NCBI RefSeq assembly: GCF_003626535.1
Contig: NZ_RBAL01000016.1
Coordinates: 1-64,000 of the forward strand
From: Streptomyces hoynatensis
GTDB taxonomy: Bacteria > Actinomycetota > Actinomycetes > Streptomycetales > Streptomycetaceae
Direction: 5' to 3'
Length of the DNA stretch: 64,000 nucleotides
Shown: piece after piece, positions 17,040 to 25,163 of the stretch
Layout of the letters: every line of letters starts with the position of its first letter
Numbering within the stretch: the stretch's first letter is position 1
Translations under genes and position numbers: made by a program
Notes under the pieces: generated by a model
What the model was told of the DNA's origin: nothing
Seen by the model: the letters and a program-made list of their open reading frames with translations, nothing else
Databases searched by the model: none

Positions 17040-17384
17040 TCAGAGGCTCGCGATGTTGTCGTTGAGCGCGACGCTCCTCATCTGGGCGGCCTGCTCCTGC
17101 TCCTCGGCCGTGAAGCTGTCCCGGCTCATCTGGACCAGGTCCCTGAGGTTCTGCAGGGCCCGGATCAGCCGGTCGAGGTTGAGGCCGGCGTCCGTGGTGC
17201 CCTGGGAGAACTGCCGGGAGGCCTCTCCCTGCCACCCGGCGAGCACGTCGCCCGCGACGCCCGAGAGATGGTTGCGGTTCGTCTGGAGCTCCCCCACCAC
17301 CTCGTCGATCGAGGACGTCAGCCGGGTGATCTCCGCACTCCCGACGACCAGGTCGCCCTGGGCACCGGTCTGTGGGTCAGCCAT
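17040..17384 (-). CDS. esxB: WXG100 family protein, EsxB-like type VII substrate
   Basis: The 114-residue protein has a helix-turn-helix hairpin with W51-Q-G53 at the turn. Unlike its neighbour it shows no YxxxD/E motif in its tail, so it would depend on its EsxA-like partner for export. It is slightly longer than typical WXG100 proteins at both ends. It follows the first mycosin gene by 33 bases in the same operon. Confidence 0.88.
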   Translation of the reverse strand: MADPQTGAQGDLVVGSAEITRLTSSIDEVVGELQTNRNHLSGVAGDVLAGWQGEASRQFSQGTTDAGLNLDRLIRALQNLRDLVQMSRDSFTAEEQEQAAQMRSVALNDNIASL

Positions 17385-17417
17385 GTCGAATTCCCCTCCT
17401 GAGATTGCTACTTCGCG

Positions 17418-18695
17418 TCACAGCGTGGTGGCGCGTCTGCGGCTGAGCAGCACCGCCGTCACGGTTCCGCCCATGAGCACGGCGCCGGCCAGTCCGAACA
17501 GCACCCACGGCCCCGCCCCGGAGCCGTCCGAGCCGTCCGACGAACTCGCAACCGTCTGCTCGGCCCCCTCGCTCGCCGCGGCCCCCGGCGCGGGCGAGGA
17601 GCCCTCGCCCTCGTCCGCGCCCGGCTCGGGCGCGGTGGGCTCGGGCGTGGCCGGCGGGTCGAGCGACGCCTCGTAACTCGGGAAGAGCGGACTCGTGTCC
17701 GGCCGTCCCGGTTCCCCCTCCCCATCGAGAATCACCCGATCGGGGCGGACCATCCCATACCCGATGTAGTCGTCCCGCTCGTGGCCTTCCGGCCCGTCCG
17801 CGGTCTCCATCATGACCCGCAGCACCTGGTTCTTGGTCCAGTCCGGATGCGCCGACCAGATCAACGCGGCAGAGGCGGAGGCCAATGCGCTGGCACTGCT
17901 GGTGCCGCCCTCGGGGTCGAGGCATAGACCGCCCGGGGCGTCCGGACAATGCGAAGGGACGTCATCTGCCGGTGCCGCCAAAGCCAGTTGCGGGCCATGG
18001 GTGGAGTAGTGCGAAACTCGCCCGTTGCGGTCTACAGCACCTACCGCCACCACGCCGTCCCGGTCAGCCGGAAAAAACGACGAGTTCTCGGTGTCCCCGT
18101 CGTTCCCTGAAGCCGCGAAAATGAGGGCCCCCTGACGGGCCGCTTCCGCAATTGCCTCACTGATCGCCTCGACATCGACGCCGTCCTCGACTTTCCCCCA
18201 GGAGATATTGATCACCTGTGCGCCGGATTCGGCCGCGTATTGAATTGCCTCCGCCATGCGCGCATCAAGATCGAAATCGACCTGTCCGTCTCTCTCTCCC
18301 ACTCGGATCGAGATGAGATCGACATCCGGGGCCAGGCCTCGGACGCCACCACCTTCTCCCGTCCCGGCAATCAGGGCAGCCATGTTCGTTCCGTGGCCTG
18401 CTTCGTCCACGGTCGGCCCTTCGGCACCGAAGGTCAGATCCGTACCGCCCACAACTTTCCCTGCCAATTCGGGCAGCGAGTCGTCGACCCCGGTATCGAT
18501 GACGGCGACGGTCACCCCCTCACCCCGAGTCTGCTGCCACATCTCCTCTACGCGCAGGGTGTCCATGTACCAGGGGTCGTGCACGTCCTCGGCCGAAGCG
18601 GCAGGCGCGGTCAGCAGGCCCGGCAGCGTGGAGGCCACCAGAAACAACGGGAAGACCAAGGCAGTCCGTCGGAGTAACAGAGGAAGGCGAGGCAT
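17418..18695 (-). CDS. mycP: Type VII secretion-associated serine protease (mycosin), copy 1
   Basis: This 425-residue subtilisin-family protease has a signal peptide (residues 1-35, ending in the AASA region). The catalytic triad is D67 (VIDTG), H101 (GHGTNMA) and S266 (GGTSSAS), with oxyanion N198 in ASGND. A Pro/Glu/Ser-rich linker follows, then one C-terminal transmembrane helix (about residues 395-418) and a basic tail. Mycosins sit on the outer face of the membrane and stabilise or regulate the ESX complex. The serine motif lacks the usual proline of GTSxAxP. It lies five bases after the long WXG gene. A second mycosin is encoded at 22355-23593. Confidence 0.92.
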   Translation of the reverse strand: MPRLPLLLRRTALVFPLFLVASTLPGLLTAPAASAEDVHDPWYMDTLRVEEMWQQTRGEGVTVAVIDTGVDDSLPELAGKVVGGTDLTFGAEGPTVDEAGHGTNMAALIAGTGEGGGVRGLAPDVDLISIRVGERDGQVDFDLDARMAEAIQYAAESGAQVINISWGKVEDGVDVEAISEAIAEAARQGALIFAASGNDGDTENSSFFPADRDGVVAVGAVDRNGRVSHYSTHGPQLALAAPADDVPSHCPDAPGGLCLDPEGGTSSASALASASAALIWSAHPDWTKNQVLRVMMETADGPEGHERDDYIGYGMVRPDRVILDGEGEPGRPDTSPLFPSYEASLDPPATPEPTAPEPGADEGEGSSPAPGAAASEGAEQTVASSSDGSDGSGAGPWVLFGLAGAVLMGGTVTAVLLSRRRATTL

Positions 18696-18700
18696 CGGCG

Positions 18701-20143
18701 TCAGTCGTCCCTTTCCACTCGTTGACGTTGATCGCGCGCATTCGTTCGGCGCCGACGCCGTCCGATCCTGCGGGGCTTTCCGGTAACCCTCGCAGGGCGC
18801 TGGCTCTGACGGCCATCCGCATCCGTTCCGCCACGGGGATCCCCACCCGCCTCCTGTCCGGCAATGTGGTCACCGATCACGAGACCGGGCGATAGACGCA
18901 CTCCCCTGGCCGTCACCTGACGCCGACGTGCCAGACGGCCGACGAGCCCTCCGCCCGGTCCCCTTACGGCCCCGGTGGCGGGATCCCGCATCGCGGGCGC
19001 GACACCCGGCTCCACCGCGCCACCGGAGAACGCCCTCCTGGTCGCCTGGCCGGTCTGCCGGGGCACTCCGCCGACGAGACTCTGTTGCCTCGGGGGCGTG
19101 GACTGCCCATCCCACCCCCCTTGCCGCACCATCGGCGGGCGTCCTGGCGGAGTACCACGCGTCCGCGCTTCCCCTCCGCCCTCACGGGGGGCACCCGTCA
19201 CGGGCCGGTTTGTATCAGCAGGGCGCCCGCCCGGGAACCCGCCACTCGGCATCCGCCCTGCAGGCGCCGGGTCAAGGTCGGGAGGCAGCCAGGCGCCACG
19301 CCCGACCGGTGGCGCAGCGGGAAGGGGGAGGGGCTGGCCCTCCCTCCCCCCAAGGGGGGGCACTGCCGGGCCACCGCCTGACCGCGTCGGCGGAGTCTCG
19401 GTTGGAGAAACCGGATTCGCCGAGTCAAGCGATGTCGTGAGCGGGCCGCTGTCACCGGCCGGCGACGGCTGCGGCTCCTCCTTCCCAGCCGTCGATTCCG
19501 GGTACGGAGGCGTCTGCGCATTGGCCGGGATCTCCGTGCCCTCGCCTGCCGAGTCGTTCAGCGCGGCATCTTGCGCCTGCCCTCCCGGGGATGCCGCCTG
19601 AAACGCCTCTCCTTCCACCGGCCCAGCAGCAAACGGCGTCCGGCCCGGCGCATCGAACTCGGGAAGATCCACTGCGAGCGGCTTGAACTTCGGTTCCCGG
19701 GCGCGGGCAAGGTCCTCCGCCGCGGTGCGGTACGCGGCGGAGAGGCGTTCGACGATGCCGATGGCCTCCTGGCGGTCGGCCTCCGCGGTGAGGAGAGTGG
19801 CCCCCTCGGTGGTGACCGGGCCCAGGGCCGGGGGCGTGGGCATGGAGGTCCTGGCCCTCGCGAGGGCCGAGGCGGCCAGGTTCATCGCCTTGGCAACGGC
19901 CCCGGTGTACTCGCCGAGGACGAGAGACTCGTTGCGGAAGTGGTCGCCCCAGGCGCGGAAGACCTCGGCGCCCTCGCCCTGCCAGTCGACCTGCTCCATC
20001 CGCGAGGCGATCTGGCTGCCGAGGTTCGCCAGGTGCGGCATGATCGCCGCCATGGCGAGGGATCGGTGGGCGAGGACCTCCGGGTCGCCGTGCGCGATGA
20101 CCGCGGCCAGTTCCTGATGCGTGTAGTGCTCGAATTCCGTCAT
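18701..20143 (-). CDS. Long WXG-type protein with proline-rich, basic tail
   Basis: The first 150 or so residues of this 480-residue protein are helical, with W54-Q-G56 in DWQGEGAEVF, like the WXG100/LXG-type ESX proteins. The rest is Pro/Gly/Ser-rich and ends in a very basic stretch (PRRIGRRRRRTNARDQRQR). It has no signal peptide or membrane helix. It is the second gene of the esx operon, 20 bases after the 139-residue gene and five bases before mycosin 1. It is probably an ESX substrate or a secretion-linked structural protein. No enzyme domain is recognisable. Confidence 0.75.
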   Translation of the reverse strand: MTEFEHYTHQELAAVIAHGDPEVLAHRSLAMAAIMPHLANLGSQIASRMEQVDWQGEGAEVFRAWGDHFRNESLVLGEYTGAVAKAMNLAASALARARTSMPTPPALGPVTTEGATLLTAEADRQEAIGIVERLSAAYRTAAEDLARAREPKFKPLAVDLPEFDAPGRTPFAAGPVEGEAFQAASPGGQAQDAALNDSAGEGTEIPANAQTPPYPESTAGKEEPQPSPAGDSGPLTTSLDSANPVSPTETPPTRSGGGPAVPPLGGREGQPLPLPAAPPVGRGAWLPPDLDPAPAGRMPSGGFPGGRPADTNRPVTGAPREGGGEARTRGTPPGRPPMVRQGGWDGQSTPPRQQSLVGGVPRQTGQATRRAFSGGAVEPGVAPAMRDPATGAVRGPGGGLVGRLARRRQVTARGVRLSPGLVIGDHIAGQEAGGDPRGGTDADGRQSQRPARVTGKPRRIGRRRRRTNARDQRQRVERDD

Positions 20144-20163
20144 GTGTTCCCCCCCTTCTCGTC

Positions 20164-20583
20164 TTACAGAGCCATGTCGCGGCCCCCGCCTCCGCCGCCG
20201 GACGCCTCCTCGGGAATCCGCGGTGGCCGGGGATACCGTTCGTTCCAGGTGCTCGTGATCTGCCGCAGCCGGTCGAGCTGTTCCTGGTCGACCGCCTCGT
20301 AGCCGCGTTCGGAGATCTGGGCCGCGATGCCGAGCATCTCGACCGCCTCACGCTGGATGCGCACGAATTCCACGAGGCGGGATCGCGCGGTCTCGTACTG
20401 CCTGGCCATTTCCGCGACGGCGGGCATGGCGCCGCCGTACTGGTGTGTGGCGATGTTCAACTCGGCGATGTCCGCCGCCAGGTTGTCCAGCGGCTCGACG
20501 ATGCCGCCCAGCCAATGGGTGAAGTCACTCAGTGCCCCGTCGGCAACGTGCAGATCCGCGGGATGGCGCGTACGGTCGCCCAT
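20164..20583 (-). CDS. Small helical ESX-operon protein with YxxxD motif
   Basis: This 139-residue, mostly helical protein has W24-L-G26 in its first helix region and YEAVD at residues 95-99, matching the type VII YxxxD export signal. The tail is Pro-rich, then Gly-rich. It is the first gene of the leftward esx operon, so its promoter drives the long WXG protein, mycosin 1 and EsxB/A. I do not recognise a named family. Export by the neighbouring ESX system is inference from the motif and context. Confidence 0.7.
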   Translation of the reverse strand: MGDRTRHPADLHVADGALSDFTHWLGGIVEPLDNLAADIAELNIATHQYGGAMPAVAEMARQYETARSRLVEFVRIQREAVEMLGIAAQISERGYEAVDQEQLDRLRQITSTWNERYPRPPRIPEEASGGGGGGRDMAL

Positions 20584-20635
20584 CCTGCCCCTCCCCTTCC
20601 ACAGGTCGTGCTGGTTCAGTCACCGTGGGCCACCC

Positions 20636-20666
20636 ATCCTAGACCGCGCGCGCCGTATTGTTGCAA
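20636..20666 (-). promoter_or_regulatory. Possible esx operon promoter
   Basis: On the minus strand TTGCAA (20666-20661) and TAGGAT (20641-20636) could be -35 and -10 boxes with 19-base spacing, about 53 bases from the first start codon of the esx operon. The TAGGAT box fits Streptomyces well; the spacing is long. A CCGTT-N5-AACGG inverted repeat lies further upstream at 20682-20696. Confidence 0.35.
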
Positions 20667-20833
20667 CAGAGGTGCGAACACCCGTTATAGGAACGGTAGT
20701 TGACAGGGTCCTAGGTCACCTGCGGCGTTTCCGGGGGCGGGCGGGCGCGTGACCGGGCGCACACAGAAGCCACACAAGCCCGTCACTCCGTGCCAGCGGA
20801 TCGCGCTCCTCGCCGAACGCTTATGCTGCTCCG

Positions 20834-21109
20834 GTGACTTCGACGCAGCAGGGTCTCACTCCCCGCCAGGCCAGGCGGGTGCGCATGGCGATCGCGGCCG
20901 CCGCCATGGTCGTGATGGCGGTGGTGCTGGTCATCCAGCTGGGGGACGGCTCCTCGCTGCAGTCGATCGGCCTCTACGGGGCGGCCTTCATCCTCTCCGG
21001 GGCCGTCATCGAGATGAGCCGCCGCGGTCGCACCAGGCTCGGGATGGCGGTCCTTGGCGCGGGCTTCGTGCTCGTGCTCGGCGCCGACTGGTGGCTCGGC
21101 GGATTCTGA
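20834..21109 (+). CDS. Small membrane protein
   Basis: The 91-residue protein has hydrophobic helices at about residues 17-36, 46-60 and 68-90 (VLGAGFVLVLGADWWLGGF) separated by basic loops. The GTG start is at 20834. It is divergent from the esx operon and upstream of the BldB-like gene on the same strand. The function is unknown. Confidence 0.65.
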   Translation: MTSTQQGLTPRQARRVRMAIAAAAMVVMAVVLVIQLGDGSSLQSIGLYGAAFILSGAVIEMSRRGRTRLGMAVLGAGFVLVLGADWWLGGF

Positions 21110-21235
21110 TCCTGGCCCGCCGCGGGGCCGGGGCGGCAAAGCGGGCGGTAAAGCCAGGGCTTCGTGACAGTGTGCTGCGTTACGATCACCTACGGGACTC
21201 GGCGGGGAGGCTCCGCCGGGCCGTGGGAGGACGCT

Positions 21236-21304
21236 ATGCACAGGGCCCTGATCCGGCGCGGGCACGCCCCCGCCGCATCCGGCACGGGGGCAGGGGGACG
21301 CTGA
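21236..21304 (+). CDS. Possible 22-residue leader peptide before the bldB-like gene
   Basis: An ATG preceded by GGGAGGACGCT opens a 22-codon reading frame (MHRALIRRGHAPAASG...). Its TGA overlaps the ATG of the next gene as TGATG. The strong ribosome-binding site and exact stop-start overlap suggest translational coupling. A -10-like TACGAT lies at 21181. It may be chance in GC-rich DNA, so confidence is moderate. Confidence 0.4.
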   Translation: MHRALIRRGHAPAASGTGAGGR

Positions 21305-21567
21305 TGGCCTCGACGGAGACCCCCGAGGAGCTGGCCGCGCGCAAGGAGCGCGAGAAGAACGAGTTGTACGCGCTCGACATCTCCGGGGTCGAGTGGCTCA
21401 GCGCGCCGGGCGGCCCCGAGGACGAGAAGGTGGAGATCGCGTATCTGCCCGGCGGTGGCGTGGGGATGCGCAACTCCAAGGACCCGGAGACGGTGCTGCG
21501 GTTCACGGCCGCCGAGTGGGAGGCGTTCGTGCTGGGCGCGCGCGACGGGGAGTTCGACCTCGACTGA
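21304..21567 (+). CDS. bldB: DUF397 protein, BldB-like developmental regulator
   Basis: This acidic 87-residue protein has the DUF397 core: SGVEWLSAPGGPEDEKVEIAYL, GGVGMRNSKDPET and a closing helix AAEWEAFVLGARDGEFDLD. BldB of S. coelicolor is a small DUF397-related protein needed for aerial growth and antibiotic production. From memory, its gene lies in this same genomic neighbourhood beside the ESX genes. The call rests on family features plus synteny. The ATG at 21304 overlaps the stop of a 22-codon upstream frame. Other DUF397 paralogues are common in streptomycetes, so the symbol is likely but not proven. Confidence 0.75.
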   Translation: MASTETPEELAARKEREKNELYALDISGVEWLSAPGGPEDEKVEIAYLPGGGVGMRNSKDPETVLRFTAAEWEAFVLGARDGEFDLD

Positions 21568-21575
21568 CCGCCGCC

Positions 21576-22274
21576 TCAGCGCCTGACGCAGGTGTAGGCG
21601 CCGAAGAGCCGGCCGTCGAACCGGGCCTCGGCGATCTCGAAGCCCGTCGCCTCCAGCATGGGTTCCAGGAGCCAGCGGTAGGTGCTGTGCTCGGTGCGGA
21701 TGTGCTCGGCGTAGTCCCCGGCCGTGTACCCGGAGGCCGGATCGTCCGCCGCCCCGGCGAACCAGCCGGCGAAGACCTCCTCGGCCTCCTCGGGGCGGAA
21801 GTCGTAGACGAGGTCGCGCAGCCGGAGGATGCCGCCGGGGCGCAGCATGCGGGCGATGCGGCGGAGGGCGAGCGTCTTCCAGAAGTCGGGCAGCTGGTGC
21901 AGGGCGTGGCGGGAATGCACGGCGTCCGCGGGCGGGCCCTGGTGCTCGTAGCTGAGGAATCCGGCCCTGACGCACTCGAGGTTGTCCAGACCGGCCGCTG
22001 CGGCGCGCCGCGTGAGGACGTTCGTCATGGCGGGCGAGACGTCCACGGCGACGACGCGGCCGAACGACGCGGCGGCCGCCAGGGCGAAGCGGCCGGTGCC
22101 GGCGCCGAGGTCGAGGACGGTGGCGCCCGGTCCGAGGCCGTGGGCGCGGAGCGCCTCGATGTCCGCGGTGGGGTCGGGGAAGCCCTGCTTGCGGTCGAAG
22201 CCGGCGACGAAGCCGGGGTCGAGGTGCTCCGGGCCTGCGTGGGCGAGTTCGTCGATGATCCAGGATGCGGCCAT
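21576..22274 (-). CDS. SAM-dependent class I methyltransferase
   Basis: The 232-residue cytosolic enzyme has the glycine-rich SAM motif LDLGAGTGRF near residues 54-63, followed by VAVDVSPAM (motif II) and a third block, MLRPGGILRLRDLVYDF. It resembles UbiE/type 11 methyltransferases. The substrate is unknown. It is convergent with the bldB-like gene, with nine bases between stops, and lies on the same strand as the downstream end of the second mycosin operon. Confidence 0.85.
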   Translation of the reverse strand: MAASWIIDELAHAGPEHLDPGFVAGFDRKQGFPDPTADIEALRAHGLGPGATVLDLGAGTGRFALAAAASFGRVVAVDVSPAMTNVLTRRAAAAGLDNLECVRAGFLSYEHQGPPADAVHSRHALHQLPDFWKTLALRRIARMLRPGGILRLRDLVYDFRPEEAEEVFAGWFAGAADDPASGYTAGDYAEHIRTEHSTYRWLLEPMLEATGFEIAEARFDGRLFGAYTCVRR

Positions 22275-22354
22275 GGTGCGGACCCTGCCACAGGACAGGG
22301 GAAGGCGCGCGCGGTTTTCGCCGGTGGCGGCCCCTGTGCCGCCGCCCGGGTCGC

Positions 22355-23593
22355 TCAGGCCCCGCGCGGGGTGTCCCGGCCCTGCCGGCGGCGCCAGTCG
22401 CGCCAGACCAGCGCGGTGCCGCCGACGCCCGCCGTCAGCACGGCGCCCGCCAGCAGCGCGTACGTGCCCAGGCGTGCCGAGTGGTCCGCGTAGCTCTCGC
22501 CGAGTTCGAGGGGCGGCACCCGGGGGGCCGGGGCGGCGGGCGGTCCGGCGTCCGGGGTGGGCGTGGCGCCCGGCGCCTCCCCCTCCTCGGTGAGCGCGCG
22601 CACCGGGTCCACGACGCCCCAGCCGATGTTCTCGTCGGCGCCTGGGATGGAACGTTCGGCGGTCTGCTGGAGCCTGGTGACGATCTGCGCGGCGGTCCAG
22701 TCCTGGTGCGCGGCGCGCAGCAGCGCGGCGACCGCGGCCACGTAGGGGGCGGCGAAGCTGGTGCCGTCGGCGACGCAGTGGCCGCCGCCGGGGACGGTGG
22801 AGACCATGTCGACGCCGGGCGCCGCGATGCCGACGAAGTCGCCCGGCTGGGAGAACGGGGCGCGTTCGTTGTTGCGGTCGGAGGCCGCGACGGCCAGCAC
22901 GCCCTCGAAGGCGGCCGGGTAGGTCTCCCGCCGGCGGCCGTCCGCGCCCTCGTTGCCCGCGGAGGCGACCACGACCACTCCGGCGTCGAGGGCGCGGTCC
23001 ACGGCCTCCCTGAGCTGCTGGAGGCCGGAGCCAGCGGCGGGCGGCTGGTCGCTGTCCTGCGAGACGTTGATGACGTCGGCCCCGGCCAGGACCGCGGCGT
23101 CGACGGCCTCGGCCAGTCCCTCCACCGTGCCCTCGCCGTCGGAGCCGGTCTGCCGGATGGGCATGATCGTGGCCTCAGGGGCCAGGCCGACGAACCCGGT
23201 GTCCTCGCTGGGGCGGGCGGCGATGATGCCCGCGACCTCGGTGCCGTGGCCGAGGGGGTCCGTGGTGGCGCCGCCCTCCTCGCCGGTCAGGTCGACGCCG
23301 AGGTCCGCGTCGACGGCCCCGGCGAGCTGGGGGTTGCGGACGTCCACGCCCGAGTCGATGACGGCGACGAGGACGCCGGCGCCGCGGCTCACCTGCCACA
23401 GCCGGTCGAGCTGCACGCGCTGGAGCGACCAGGGGCGTTCCCTGAGGGGCTCGGCGGGGAAGGTGCAGGCCGCCGCCCCCTCGGCGGGAGCGGCGGGAGC
23501 GGCGGGCGCGGCGGGAGCGCCGGCCAGGGAGGCGAGGGCCGCCAGGCACAGGGCCGGCGCGGCACGCGGCAGACGGGTTCGCGCGGCGGGCAC
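22355..23593 (-). CDS. mycP: Type VII secretion-associated serine protease (mycosin), copy 2
   Basis: This 412-residue subtilisin-family protease has an Ala/Pro-rich signal region (residues 1-40) and the triad D80 (AVIDSG), H116 (GHGTEVA) and S279 (DGTSFAAP). After a Pro-rich linker, one transmembrane helix (about 380-398) precedes a basic tail. Unlike mycosin 1 it has a canonical GTSxAAP motif. The GTG start lies one base after the eccB TGA, so the two are translationally coupled. Having two mycosins in one ESX locus raises the question whether they divide labour. Confidence 0.92.
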   Translation of the reverse strand: MPAARTRLPRAAPALCLAALASLAGAPAAPAAPAAPAEGAAACTFPAEPLRERPWSLQRVQLDRLWQVSRGAGVLVAVIDSGVDVRNPQLAGAVDADLGVDLTGEEGGATTDPLGHGTEVAGIIAARPSEDTGFVGLAPEATIMPIRQTGSDGEGTVEGLAEAVDAAVLAGADVINVSQDSDQPPAAGSGLQQLREAVDRALDAGVVVVASAGNEGADGRRRETYPAAFEGVLAVAASDRNNERAPFSQPGDFVGIAAPGVDMVSTVPGGGHCVADGTSFAAPYVAAVAALLRAAHQDWTAAQIVTRLQQTAERSIPGADENIGWGVVDPVRALTEEGEAPGATPTPDAGPPAAPAPRVPPLELGESYADHSARLGTYALLAGAVLTAGVGGTALVWRDWRRRQGRDTPRGA

Positions 23594-23594
23594 G

Positions 23595-25064
23595 TCAGGC
23601 CCCCTGGGGCTGCTTGGCGCTCTCGGTGTCGAGGCGCGGTCCTGTGGGCAGGAACTCCGACCAGCGGGCCGGGACGGGCACGGGCGTGACGTCGCCGTAG
23701 CCCAGGCGGATCTGGGCCTGCTCGCCGGCGTCCTCGCCGGGGGCGGTGGCCTGCACGCCGTAGCGCAGCCCGGTGTCGGTGACCAGGAAGACGCTTCCGG
23801 CCTCGGCCTGTTCCCCCTGCACCTGCCGGTAGAGGAGGCCCGAGCCGGGGGTGACGTACGCCGTGGCCGCGCCCGAGGCGGTGGCGGCCGGGTAGCCGGT
23901 GCCGGCCCAGGTGGCGACCTCGGTGCTGCCGTCCCGGCCGTCGACCGAGAGCAGCACGGAGCAGATGGTGGTGCGCTCCCCGGCGTTGGCCTGCCGGGGC
24001 GCGGCCCGTGGCCAGTGGCGCTCGCGGTCGATGCTGTGCGACTCGGGGGCCGGGGTGAAGCCCTGGGCGCCGAGTTCGACGGGTTCGCCGTGCAGGCCGA
24101 GGGTCTCCGCGTCCTCGCTGTTGAGCAGGAGCCGCGCGGTGAAGTCGGAGACGGGGACGACCTCGCCGGGAAGCACCAGGTAGTGCTGGGGCCCGCCGCC
24201 GGTGCGGGCGACGAGGACCGTGCCGACGCGGCCGGCCTCCGGGTCGAGACCCGGGATGCCGGCGTCGGCACCGGCCTGGCCCGGCAGGTCGGGGAAGTCG
24301 ATGGTGTCGCCCTCGGCGAAGGTGGCCAGCCACGCGTCGGTGACGCGCTGCGGCTCGGAACGGGTGAGGAGCCGCAGCAGGGTCTCGCGGTGCGCGCCCG
24401 CGGCGATCGGGTATCTGGTGCCCTCGGCGTCGATCAGCCAGGGCTCCTCGTCCTCGTCCGCGACGTAGAGCAACTCGCCTCCGTCCAGGCGCTCTTCGCC
24501 CTCGACGCGGCCGGCGTCCCGGTCCGCGAGGACGAAGACGGCCTGCCGGGTGGCCCCGTCGGCGCCGTCCGGCTGCCGGCAGACGGCCCACCGCTTGGCC
24601 CGGGCGGCCTCCTCGGCGGAGGGCAGCCGGTCGGGGGCGTAGGGGATGCCGAGGGTGGGGCCGCGCGGGATGCTGCCGCTGTCGAGCTCGTCCTCGTCGA
24701 CGCTGACGATCCCGAAGTCGTCCGGGTCCTCCAGCAGCAGGCGCGCGGAGGAGAGGTTCAGCACGGGGTGCAGCTCGGGGTGCCCGTCCTCGCCTTCCAG
24801 GACGACGTAGCGGGTGGTGGACTCGCTGCCGATGACGACGTTGCGCCCCGGCTCGTCCCAGCCCTCGGGGACGGCGGGCCGGAACAGGCCCCAGGCGCCG
24901 AACGCCGCCAGGATCAGCGCCCCGATCACCATGCCCGGCAGCACGGCGCGCAGCGGGCGGGGCGCGCCCTCCTCGGTGACTCCCGCGGTGGGTTGCAGGA
25001 AAGCGGCGACGGTGCGGCGCTTGGCGAAGGTGTAGGCGTTCAGCTCGTCCTTGCGCGAGGCCAT
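23595..25064 (-). CDS. eccB: Type VII secretion protein EccB
   Basis: The 489-residue protein has a short cytoplasmic N-terminus with the family start MASRKDELNAYTFAKRR, one transmembrane helix at about residues 43-63, and a large extracytoplasmic domain. The extracytoplasmic region has the repeat-like elements of EccB (e.g. AWLATFAEGDTIDFPDLPG, HYLVLPGEVVPVSDF, AYVTPGSGLLY). EccB is the periplasmic-side part of the ESX core. It is divergent from eccE across about 100 bases and is followed immediately by mycosin 2. Confidence 0.92.
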   Translation of the reverse strand: MASRKDELNAYTFAKRRTVAAFLQPTAGVTEEGAPRPLRAVLPGMVIGALILAAFGAWGLFRPAVPEGWDEPGRNVVIGSESTTRYVVLEGEDGHPELHPVLNLSSARLLLEDPDDFGIVSVDEDELDSGSIPRGPTLGIPYAPDRLPSAEEAARAKRWAVCRQPDGADGATRQAVFVLADRDAGRVEGEERLDGGELLYVADEDEEPWLIDAEGTRYPIAAGAHRETLLRLLTRSEPQRVTDAWLATFAEGDTIDFPDLPGQAGADAGIPGLDPEAGRVGTVLVARTGGGPQHYLVLPGEVVPVSDFTARLLLNSEDAETLGLHGEPVELGAQGFTPAPESHSIDRERHWPRAAPRQANAGERTTICSVLLSVDGRDGSTEVATWAGTGYPAATASGAATAYVTPGSGLLYRQVQGEQAEAGSVFLVTDTGLRYGVQATAPGEDAGEQAQIRLGYGDVTPVPVPARWSEFLPTGPRLDTESAKQPQGA

Positions 25065-25163
25065 GGTCGGTCCCTCCCCCGGTGCCTCGTGAACGGTCTG
25101 TCAGACCGGGCCTCTACTATGCCGGGTGACGATGCGGTCACGGTGAGGAGGGGGGCCGGAAGG

